A stretch of 11,030 nucleotides of DNA, from contig DIEM01000063.1 in assembly GCA_002418625.1 (NCBI GenBank), positions 1 through 11,030 on the forward strand. The letters run 5' to 3'. Each line of letters opens with the position of its first letter. The stretch's first letter is position 1. The translations under genes and the position numbers were made by a program. The stretch is from Firmicutes bacterium UBA5774. Lineage in GTDB: Bacteria > Bacillota > Clostridia > Peptostreptococcales > Anaerovoracaceae. Shown piece after piece: positions 6,196 to 11,030 of the stretch. The notes under the pieces are model-generated. The model did no database searches and had not been told where the DNA came from. It saw only the letters and a program-made list of their open reading frames with translations.

Positions 6196-6723
6196 ATGAT
6201 ACTATCAGGTCTGGAAATCAAAAGGCAAGTGGAGGCCGGAAACATCAGGATCGACCCCTATGACGAAAAACTGCTGAATCCAAACAGCTATAATCTGAGG
6301 CTCCACAATGAGCTGCTCATCTATACGGATGAAATCCTGGATATGAAAAAACAGCTTAACACAAAGCCGCTGACGATCCCTGAAGACGGACTGATCCTGG
6401 ATCCCGGCAGATTATATCTCGGACGCACTTTTGAGCATACATCGACAGACCTTTACGTTCCGATGCTGGAGGGCCGTTCGTCCGTGGGGCGCCTCGGCCT
6501 TTTCATCCATGTGACCGCCGGATTCGGCGACGTCGGGTTTTCAGGCTTTTGGACCCTTGAGATCCAGTGTGTCCAGCCTGTGAAAATATATCCGATGATC
6601 GAGATCTGCCAGATATATTATCATACCATTGACGGAGAATATGACAAGTATTGCGGTGGAAAATACCAGAATAATAAGGGTATACAGCCAAGCCTTATTT
6701 ATAAGGATTTTGAAAACAAGTAG
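6196..6723 (+). CDS. dcd: dCTP deaminase (possibly bifunctional dCTP deaminase/dUTPase)
   Basis: A 175-residue cytoplasmic enzyme of the dUTPase-like trimeric fold that deaminates dCTP to dUTP, feeding dTMP synthesis. Seen: MILSGLEI at the N-terminus, NPNSYNLRL (residues 28-36), the signature EGRSSVGRLGLFIHVTAGF (92-110), and the catalytic glutamate E122 in TLEIQ. The residues corresponding to E. coli S111, R115 and E138 would be S95, R99 and E122. EGRSSVGRLGLFI is also shared with the bifunctional DCD-DUT of Bacillus halodurans, as I recall it, but the following HVTAGFGD differs from the AGW(I/V)D of known bifunctional enzymes. Whether it also hydrolyses dUTP is therefore open. ATG 6196 has a strong AAGGAG site. 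The gene lies 50 bases after guaD and 30 before the peroxidase. Confidence 0.92.
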   Translation: MILSGLEIKRQVEAGNIRIDPYDEKLLNPNSYNLRLHNELLIYTDEILDMKKQLNTKPLTIPEDGLILDPGRLYLGRTFEHTSTDLYVPMLEGRSSVGRLGLFIHVTAGFGDVGFSGFWTLEIQCVQPVKIYPMIEICQIYYHTIDGEYDKYCGGKYQNNKGIQPSLIYKDFENK

Positions 6724-6753
6724 GCGGCATACTCGGATTGGAGGAGCATTGAC

Positions 6754-7296
6754 ATGAAAACGGTTTATGATTTCACTGTGAAGGATGCTGAGGGAGCGGA
6801 CATAACGCTGCGGGATTATGAAGGGAAGGTCCTGTTGATCGTCAATACCGCAACAGGCTGCGGATTCACGCCTCAATACGAAGGTCTGGAGAAGCTATAT
6901 GAAAAATATGGGGGCAAGGGATTCGAAATACTTGATTTTCCCTGCAACCAATTTCTCGGGCAGGCTCCCGGCACAAATGAGGAGATCGTGGAATTCTGCA
7001 GGATCAATTATGGGGTTTCATTCAAGACGTTCGGAAAGATCGATGTCAACGGGGAAACTGCCGATCCGCTGTACAAATATTTGAAAGAACAGAAATCCGA
7101 GGACATCGGGAATGAGGATACGGAAGGGTTCAAGGGCCTTATGAAAAAATTGAGCCAGGAATTCCTTGGAAACAGCATCAAATGGAATTTTACGAAATTC
7201 CTGATCGGCAAAACAGGGCATGTCGTCAAGCGCTATTCGCCGACTGTCAAGCCGGAAGAAATCGAAGCGGACATTGTAAACCTTCTTGAGAATTGA
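6754..7296 (+). CDS. Glutathione peroxidase family protein (probably thioredoxin-dependent)
   Basis: A 180-residue cytoplasmic peroxidase of the thioredoxin fold that reduces hydroperoxides. Seen: NTATGCGFTPQY with peroxidatic Cys36 (a cysteine, not selenocysteine), FPCNQFLGQ containing C64 and catalytic Gln70, and WNFTKFL with Trp144 and Asn145, completing the Cys-Gln-Trp-Asn tetrad. A further cysteine, C82 in VEFCRINYG, lies where thioredoxin-dependent homologues from plants and insects have their resolving cysteine. The physiological donor is therefore more likely thioredoxin than glutathione, which many clostridia lack; this is an inference from family knowledge. The start follows GGAGGAG with normal spacing. 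It lies 30 bases after dcd and before a terminator, so it is the last gene of the guaD-dcd-gpx unit. The operon joins nucleobase/nucleotide deamination with peroxide removal. Confidence 0.92.
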   Translation: MKTVYDFTVKDAEGADITLRDYEGKVLLIVNTATGCGFTPQYEGLEKLYEKYGGKGFEILDFPCNQFLGQAPGTNEEIVEFCRINYGVSFKTFGKIDVNGETADPLYKYLKEQKSEDIGNEDTEGFKGLMKKLSQEFLGNSIKWNFTKFLIGKTGHVVKRYSPTVKPEEIEADIVNLLEN

Positions 7297-7324
7297 CAAG
7301 GCCACGCAGCAGCTGCCGCACTTA

Positions 7325-7364
7325 AAGGGAGCCGGGATCCATCAGTATCCGGGCTCCCTTCTTT
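7325..7364 (+). terminator. Intrinsic terminator after the peroxidase gene
   Basis: The left arm AAGGGAGCCGGGAT (7325-7338) pairs with ATCCGGGCTCCCTT (7347-7360), with one internal mismatch, around an eight-base loop, and is followed by CTTT. It is GC-rich with a short U-rich end, in the right place to end the guaD-dcd-gpx operon. The remaining gap to the helicase (7365-7548) holds promoter sequences and no gene that I can see. Confidence 0.75.
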
Positions 7365-7418
7365 AATGTTCGGATATCGGTATAATGAACGCGCCGGGGC
7401 CCATCTTCAAATAATGAA

Positions 7419-7447
7419 TTGAAATAGAGCCATTAAAGTTATATAAT
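7419..7447 (+). promoter_or_regulatory. Promoter for the DEAD-box helicase gene
   Basis: TTGAAA (7419-7424), a 17-base spacer and TATAAT (7442-7447) form a near-consensus sigma-70-type promoter about 100 bases before the helicase start. The implied leader of roughly 95 bases is longer than elsewhere in the window. A second TATAAT at 7501-7506 lacks a convincing -35. Confidence 0.7.
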
Positions 7448-7548
7448 AATTATCGGTATGCGCGATCCGTGCATGACGAATGGACCCACAGAGATGACAG
7501 TATAATGGATTATATAAACAGCATCACTGTATTAAGGAAGAATAAAGT

Positions 7549-9141
7549 ATGAAAAAGAAATTTAATGAGATGGGCCTTGCACCTGAGATTTTGCAAGCCC
7601 TCGAGGCGATGGGCTTCGATACCCCGACTGACGTCCAGGCAAAAGGGATCCCGCATATCATGAACAATGAGGACCTGATCGTCATTTCAAAGACCGGAAG
7701 CGGTAAAACCGCTGTATTCGGCGTCTCCATGCTTCACATGATCGATCCTGAGGCAGAGGGACCTCAAGGGCTCATCCTGACACCGACAAGAGAACTCGCT
7801 GTCCAGGTGGACAGCGATCTTTGCCAGATGTCGCAGTTTCTCGCACACAAGACCACGGCCGTGTACGGCCAGCATAATATCAACGCTGAGATCAAGACGA
7901 TCAATGAGGGCGTTTCCGTAATCACCGGAACGCCGGGACGCGTCTATGACCACATACGCCACGGCAAGATGTCCACGAAGAACATTCGCTTCCTCGTACT
8001 GGACGAAGCCGACAGGATGCTGGACATGGGTTTTCTCGACCAGGTCGTGAAAATCATAAGGACGCTTCCCAAAAACCGTGTGACGCTTTTATTTTCTGCA
8101 ACGATGCCGCCGGAGGTTTTAAGGATCTGCAAGGAATACATGAAGAATCCGGTAACGATCGAAATCGAGTCTCCGACGAAAACGGTTGATACGATCCAGC
8201 AGGAATACTGCCGTGTAGATAGGAGCAAAAAAAACACCGAGCTGCATCGCATATTGATGGTGGAGCAGCCTGAAAGCTGTATGGTCTTTTGCAATACCAA
8301 GATCGCCGTGGATAGAGTCTGCAGTTTCCTGTCCAGGAGAGGACACTCCTGCCAGCCGCTGCACGGTGATATTCCGCAGTCCAAGCGCATGACGACGATC
8401 CAGCAATTCAAGCAGGGTGAATTCCACATCCTGGTGGCTACGGATGTGGCGGCGCGAGGGATCCATATCGATGTGCTTTCCCTCGTAATAAACTATGATG
8501 TGCCTGTCGAAAGAGACAGCTATGTGCACAGGATCGGCAGGACCGGAAGGATCGGCAACACGGGCAAGGCTCTTACGCTGGTTACGAGCGACGATATCAT
8601 GAGCCTTTACGATATTGAAGAGCACATCGGCGCGATGATCCGGGAAACCGAGCCGCCAACTGACGATGAGGTCAGGGCGAGCAGGGCCGCAGCGGAAAAG
8701 TGGATGGCGAAGGGCCGTCATATGGATCTGAATGAAAGAGAGCCCGAGCGCCATCCGCGAGAGTCCGGACGGTTTTCAAGAGAGCCTGGGCGGACGGCAA
8801 GAGAGTCTGGGCGAGCGAAGCCCAATGAAAATAAGGCCGTGGCAGCTCCGGTGGCAGCTCCGCCGGCAGACGGGAAAAAGCCGGCGCGTAAAAGACGGCG
8901 CAGAAAGCCCGCCGGAAGCAAGCCATTGAATGAAGCAGCGATCGGCCAGACAGGGAAAGATACCGGCAGGGAAGGCGCCGCAAGCCGAAACGAAAGGCCC
9001 CGCGACAGCAAACCCCATGTTGACAGGCCTGCAGCGGCACCGGGACATCAGACGGCTCATGCTCCGTCGCAGGAGCGGCAAAAGTCAGAAACCAAAGGCT
9101 CGCTCGTGTCGCGGATGCTGAAGCGCATTATAGGAAAGTGA
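7549..9141 (+). CDS. DEAD-box ATP-dependent RNA helicase with basic C-terminal tail
   Basis: A 530-residue RNA-unwinding enzyme, probably acting in ribosome assembly, mRNA turnover or cold adaptation. All core motifs are visible: Q-motif glutamine Q30; motif I SKTGSGKT (47-54); Ia PTREL (79-83); Ib TPGR (128-131); II DEAD (152-155); III SAT (183-185); IV MVFCNTK (245-251); V ATDVAARG (297-304); and VI HRIGRTGR (327-334). The two RecA-like domains end near residue 370. The tail (about 371-530) is low-complexity and basic: four tandem seven-residue units (397-424), an Ala/Pro run, a strongly basic KKPARKRRRRKPAGSK patch (443-458), a polar stretch, and a final amphipathic helix SLVSRMLKRIIGK. 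Similar Arg-rich tails bind RNA in CshA/CsdA/RhlE-type helicases. The start has AAGGAAG upstream. The gene stands alone between a terminator and a convergent gene. Assignment to cshA specifically is not certain, so no symbol is given. Confidence 0.95.
   Translation: MKKKFNEMGLAPEILQALEAMGFDTPTDVQAKGIPHIMNNEDLIVISKTGSGKTAVFGVSMLHMIDPEAEGPQGLILTPTRELAVQVDSDLCQMSQFLAHKTTAVYGQHNINAEIKTINEGVSVITGTPGRVYDHIRHGKMSTKNIRFLVLDEADRMLDMGFLDQVVKIIRTLPKNRVTLLFSATMPPEVLRICKEYMKNPVTIEIESPTKTVDTIQQEYCRVDRSKKNTELHRILMVEQPESCMVFCNTKIAVDRVCSFLSRRGHSCQPLHGDIPQSKRMTTIQQFKQGEFHILVATDVAARGIHIDVLSLVINYDVPVERDSYVHRIGRTGRIGNTGKALTLVTSDDIMSLYDIEEHIGAMIRETEPPTDDEVRASRAAAEKWMAKGRHMDLNEREPERHPRESGRFSREPGRTARESGRAKPNENKAVAAPVAAPPADGKKPARKRRRRKPAGSKPLNEAAIGQTGKDTGREGAASRNERPRDSKPHVDRPAAAPGHQTAHAPSQERQKSETKGSLVSRMLKRIIGK
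8737..8820 (+). repeat. Four tandem 21-base units in the helicase tail
   Basis: Four head-to-tail 21-base units (8737-8757, 8758-8778, 8779-8799 and 8800-8820) encode REPERHP, RESGRFS, REPGRTA and RESGRAK. The pattern R-E-(P/S)-(E/G)-R-x-x is kept in every copy. Similarity at the nucleotide level (repeated AGAGAGnCTGGGCG-like segments in the last copies) points to recent in-frame expansion. A 12-base GTGGCAGCTCCG repeat follows shortly after. Confidence 0.8.
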
Positions 9142-9196
9142 GTGGCTCTCCGTTGAAAAAGCACCCGGCATGAGCCGGATGCGTATAATATCATAT

Positions 9197-9236
9197 AAAA
9201 AAATCGGGCTGTGCGTTGTTTTGAAATGCACAGCCC
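9197..9236 (-). terminator. Intrinsic terminator for the minus-strand FAIM-like gene
   Basis: Read on the minus strand, GGGCTGTGC and GCACAGCCC form a perfect 9-bp GC-rich stem (9206-9236) with a 13-base loop. It is followed by GATTTTTTT (A-tract 9197-9203 on the plus strand). It starts six bases after the stop codon of the minus-strand gene and also lies in the path of helicase readthrough. Confidence 0.85.
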
Positions 9237-9241
9237 TTAGT

Positions 9242-9553
9242 TCATCCATGGGTGACAAATTTAGGTTCGATTTCCTCTCCGTCCATCCTGAAATGTCCTT
9301 TGATTGTTTGGGCGTAATGGGCGCCTGTGACATAAGAGATGCTTATTTCGCATTTGTGACCGTCCAGTTCGAAATCATGCTCAAAACTCTTTGTGAAGAA
9401 AAAATTGGTATCGCAGAGTACTTCCTGATGATCGATGTTGAAACACCTTTTTCCAGTCAGCTCGTTGTCGTTCAGCTCGATGACGTGATCGCCGCTTTCG
9501 GTTTTGACATCCCAAACCGTGACGACAGAGGAGTTCTTGAAAATGTTGCTCAT
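9242..9553 (-). CDS. Small FAIM1-like beta-rich protein
   Basis: A 103-residue protein with no signal peptide or membrane segment and alternating hydrophobic/polar β-strand patterns. Seen: VTVWDVKTESGDHVIEL (residues 11-27), LTGKR (32-36), FELDGHKCEISI (61-72) and a closing strand with MDGEEIEP. From memory, these resemble Fas apoptotic inhibitory molecule 1 (FAIM1): VWDV...G.H.IE, SGKR, and in its C-terminal half FSIGNHDCYIKA...VDNREIPE. The length is about that of one FAIM domain, whereas animal FAIM1 has two. The function in bacteria is unknown to me; animal FAIM has been linked to stress protection and protein aggregation. Three cysteines are present (C37, C47 and C68). The gene has an AAGGTG ribosome site, a TATAAT promoter element and a strong terminator, so it looks real and monocistronic. 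The homology is read by eye and needs a profile search. Confidence 0.7.
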   Translation of the reverse strand: MSNIFKNSSVVTVWDVKTESGDHVIELNDNELTGKRCFNIDHQEVLCDTNFFFTKSFEHDFELDGHKCEISISYVTGAHYAQTIKGHFRMDGEEIEPKFVTHG

Positions 9554-9587
9554 GGTTACACCTTCTTTCTTTCAAGTTTATACTTCT

Positions 9588-9604
9588 GTATAATTTTATT
9601 ATAC
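9588..9604. promoter_or_regulatory. Minus-strand promoter -10 box within a 7-3-7 inverted repeat
   Basis: GTATAAT (9588-9594) and ATTATAC (9598-9604) are perfect inverted copies separated by TTT, so a TATAAT hexamer is present on each strand. On the minus strand, TATAAT (9598-9603) sits about 45 bases before the FAIM-like start and can serve as its -10; no good -35 is seen. The symmetry could be a repressor site or simply two divergent -10 boxes. Confidence 0.45.
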
Positions 9605-9647
9605 CCCGAAAAACGAATTCGTACAGATATCATTTTTTTTCTTTACC

Positions 9648-9676
9648 TTGTTCTTACTTCTATTGTACGATAAAAT
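9648..9676 (+). promoter_or_regulatory. Promoter candidate for the osmoprotectant transporter operon
   Basis: TTGTTC (9648-9653), a 17-base spacer and TAAAAT (9671-9676) give a reasonable sigma-70-type promoter 55 bases before the permease ATG. It lies directly downstream of an AT-rich region with an eight-T run (9633-9640). Confidence 0.5.
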
Positions 9677-9730
9677 ATAGATATATCTTGAAATTTAAAA
9701 AGCGGCAACCGAAAAGGGGAGGCTGGCGCC

Positions 9731-10378
9731 ATGGCAATACTGAAAGAGATCCTGCTGCTGTTCATGGAACGAACACAGTTTTTCCTGGATCTGCTGATCC
9801 AGCATATCGTTTTGTCAGCGATTTCCATTGCCATCATCACGGTGATCGGCATAAGCCTCGGCGTGCTCATGTCGGGAAACAAGGCGCTTGCCAATATCAT
9901 TCTCGCCGTCACCAATTTCTTTTACACCATTCCTTCCATCGCGCTCTTCGGATTTCTTGTCGCAATCACAGGAATAGGCGCAAAAAGCGCCATTATTGCA
10001 CTTGTCATCTACGGACTTCTCCCAATCATACGAAATACATATGTGGGACTGATCGAGATCGACCCGCAAATCATTGACGCCGCCGTGGGCATGGGCAGCA
10101 CCGACCTTCAGCTGATGCGCAGGGTCCGGTTTCCGCTTGCCCTCCCGGTCATTTTTGCCGGATTCAGGAACATGGTCGTCATGACCATAGCGCTTGCCGG
10201 CATCGCTTCTTTTATAGGCGCCGGCGGCCTCGGCGTCGCGATCTGGCGCGGCATCACGACGAACTATCCGGCCATGACCGTTGCCGGAAGCCTTCTTGTG
10301 GCCCTGCTGGCCATCGCTGCAGATTTCATATTGGGATTGCTGGAAAAAAGAATAGGAGGTATCTATCATGAAAACTAG
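9731..10378 (+). CDS. Osmoprotectant (glycine betaine/carnitine/choline) ABC transporter permease, OpuCB/OpuCD-like
   Basis: A 215-residue inner-membrane subunit with about five to six hydrophobic helices. Seen: a conserved segment TIPSIALFGFL (residues 66-76); an EAA-type coupling loop IDAAVGMGSTDLQLMRRVRFPLALP split around the key DAA-x3-G (residues 116-122), which contacts the ATPase; and FIGAGGLG (161-168). These, and the length, are characteristic of the binding-protein-dependent permeases of the OpuB/OpuC/YehW type. The start at 9731 has a GGGGAGG site eight bases upstream. It is the first gene of the operon and overlaps the following substrate-binding gene by 11 bases. OpuC operons usually begin with the ATPase; here the ATPase and a second permease, if present, must lie downstream of the window or elsewhere. 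Confidence 0.9.
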   Translation: MAILKEILLLFMERTQFFLDLLIQHIVLSAISIAIITVIGISLGVLMSGNKALANIILAVTNFFYTIPSIALFGFLVAITGIGAKSAIIALVIYGLLPIIRNTYVGLIEIDPQIIDAAVGMGSTDLQLMRRVRFPLALPVIFAGFRNMVVMTIALAGIASFIGAGGLGVAIWRGITTNYPAMTVAGSLLVALLAIAADFILGLLEKRIGGIYHEN

Positions 10379-11030
10379 GCTTATTCTAATCGTAACGGTG
10401 CTTATTTTCACACTGGTATTGGCAATGGCAGGCTGCTCGGGAAATGACGCTGAAGAAAAGAAGGTCGTTGTCGCGTCCAAGCCTTTCACTGAAAGTTATA
10501 TCCTTGCGGAAATCATCGCAGGGCTTATCGAAAACAACACGGATATCACAGTGGACCGTAAAATGGGCATTGGTGGAGGGACGTCCAATATCCAGCCGGC
10601 AATGGAAAGCGGCGAGATCGATATTTATCCGGAATACTCCGGCACCGGGTGGCTGTTCGTGCTTAAAAGAGAGTCGATCACCGACAACGCAGCGATGATG
10701 GAGAACCTCAAGAAAGAATATTCAGAGCTGTACGGGATCAAATGGTTTGATGTCTATGGATTCAACGACACGTTTGCTTTGGCCGTTAAAAGGTCTTTTG
10801 CGGAAGAAAAAGGGTTGAAGACCTACTCGGATCTGGCAGCCGTCAGCGGCGAGCTCAGATTTGCTTCCGAATATGATTTTTATGAACGCGAAGACGGCTA
10901 TCCGGGATTGGTCGAAACCTATGGATTTGCTTTCAAGGAAACCAAGGATGTGGATATCGGCTTGAAGTACCAGGCCATCGCGTCGGACGAGGTCGATGTC
11001 ATCAATGTGTTTTCAACGGATGCGCTTTTA
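10368..11030 (+). CDS. Osmoprotectant-binding lipoprotein of ABC transporter, OpuCC-like (3' end cut off)
   Basis: The first 221 codons of an extracytoplasmic substrate-binding protein; the frame is open to the last base, so the C-terminal part (family length about 300) lies outside. Seen: a lipoprotein signal (basic MKTR, hydrophobic stretch, MAGC with the lipid cysteine at C23); then VVVASKPFTESYILAEII (residues 33-50); GIGGGTSNIQPAMESGEIDIYPEYSGTGW split over 67-95; and a later lobe with VDVINVFSTDA. The SKxFTE and DIYPEYxGTGW motifs are hallmarks of OpuBC/OpuCC/ProX-type quaternary-amine binders. The tyrosines and tryptophan there are candidates for the aromatic cage around the trimethylammonium group. 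The ATG has a strong AGGAGG site and overlaps the permease end, so the two are coupled. The ligand (glycine betaine, carnitine, choline or other) cannot be told from this fragment. Confidence 0.92.
   Translation, partial: MKTRLILIVTVLIFTLVLAMAGCSGNDAEEKKVVVASKPFTESYILAEIIAGLIENNTDITVDRKMGIGGGTSNIQPAMESGEIDIYPEYSGTGWLFVLKRESITDNAAMMENLKKEYSELYGIKWFDVYGFNDTFALAVKRSFAEEKGLKTYSDLAAVSGELRFASEYDFYEREDGYPGLVETYGFAFKETKDVDIGLKYQAIASDEVDVINVFSTDALL

Noticed and set aside
7501..7506. TATAAT as the main helicase promoter
   Set aside because: No acceptable -35 lies 16-18 bases upstream, whereas the TTGAAA-17-TATAAT at 7419-7447 is close to consensus.
8119..8754. 211-codon minus-strand open frame inside the helicase
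   Set aside because: It lies wholly within the motif-bearing DEAD-box coding sequence and has no family features; it is a by-product of codon bias.
9161..9182. Hairpin after the helicase gene as its terminator
   Set aside because: The stem (GCA-CCGGC with GCCGG-TGC, one mismatch) exists, but GTATAATATC follows instead of a U-tract, so it is at best a weak terminator; not listed as a feature.
9170..9673. 167-codon plus-strand open frame opposite the FAIM-like gene
   Set aside because: It runs through a terminator hairpin and an AT-rich promoter region and shows no domain. The minus-strand frame has the ribosome site, promoter and terminator in the right order.

Overview
The window looks like chromosomal DNA of a low-to-mid GC Gram-positive bacterium, most likely a clostridial member of the Bacillota. 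The evidence is strong AGGAGG-type ribosome binding sites, TATAAT-type promoters, two lipoprotein signal peptides, a Bacillus-like guanine deaminase, a DUF1538/P-II-like pair, and an OpuC-type osmoprotectant ABC transporter. The genus cannot be determined from what is visible. No tRNA, rRNA, insertion sequence, CRISPR array or phage gene was seen. Coding density is high, and all genes are intact except those cut by the two window edges.

Layout. (A) 1-3609, plus strand: the 3' end of a GDP-mannose 3,5-epimerase-like sugar epimerase. It overlaps an orphan lipoprotein gene by four bases, followed by a two-repeat DUF1538 membrane protein and a tandem two-domain P-II-like protein whose start overlaps the DUF1538 gene. 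A bidirectional terminator at about 3642-3699 closes the run. (B) 3731-5468, minus strand: an ArsR-family repressor and a CoA-disulfide-reductase/NADH-oxidase-like flavoprotein, read from a promoter with an inverted-repeat operator candidate. (C) 5600-7364, plus strand: guanine deaminase, dCTP deaminase and glutathione peroxidase in a likely operon, with an 11-bp hairpin between the first two genes and a terminator at the end. (D) 7419-9141: a monocistronic DEAD-box RNA helicase with its own consensus promoter and a basic, partly repetitive tail. (E) 9197-9603, minus strand: a 103-residue protein that resembles the FAIM1 fold family known from animals, with its own promoter and a clear terminator. 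(F) 9648-end: the start of an OpuC-type ABC transporter operon (permease, then a substrate-binding lipoprotein cut by the window edge).

How the genes may work together. Block A pairs an uncharacterised transporter-like protein with a P-II-like sensor, and both are internally duplicated, so a P-II-gated transport unit is the most attractive hypothesis in the window. Blocks B and C handle thiol or oxygen stress and the purine/pyrimidine nucleotide pools. Block F imports compatible solutes. The observations most worth a second look are the DUF1538/tandem P-II pair, the cysteine cluster between the two P-II domains, and the FAIM1-like protein.
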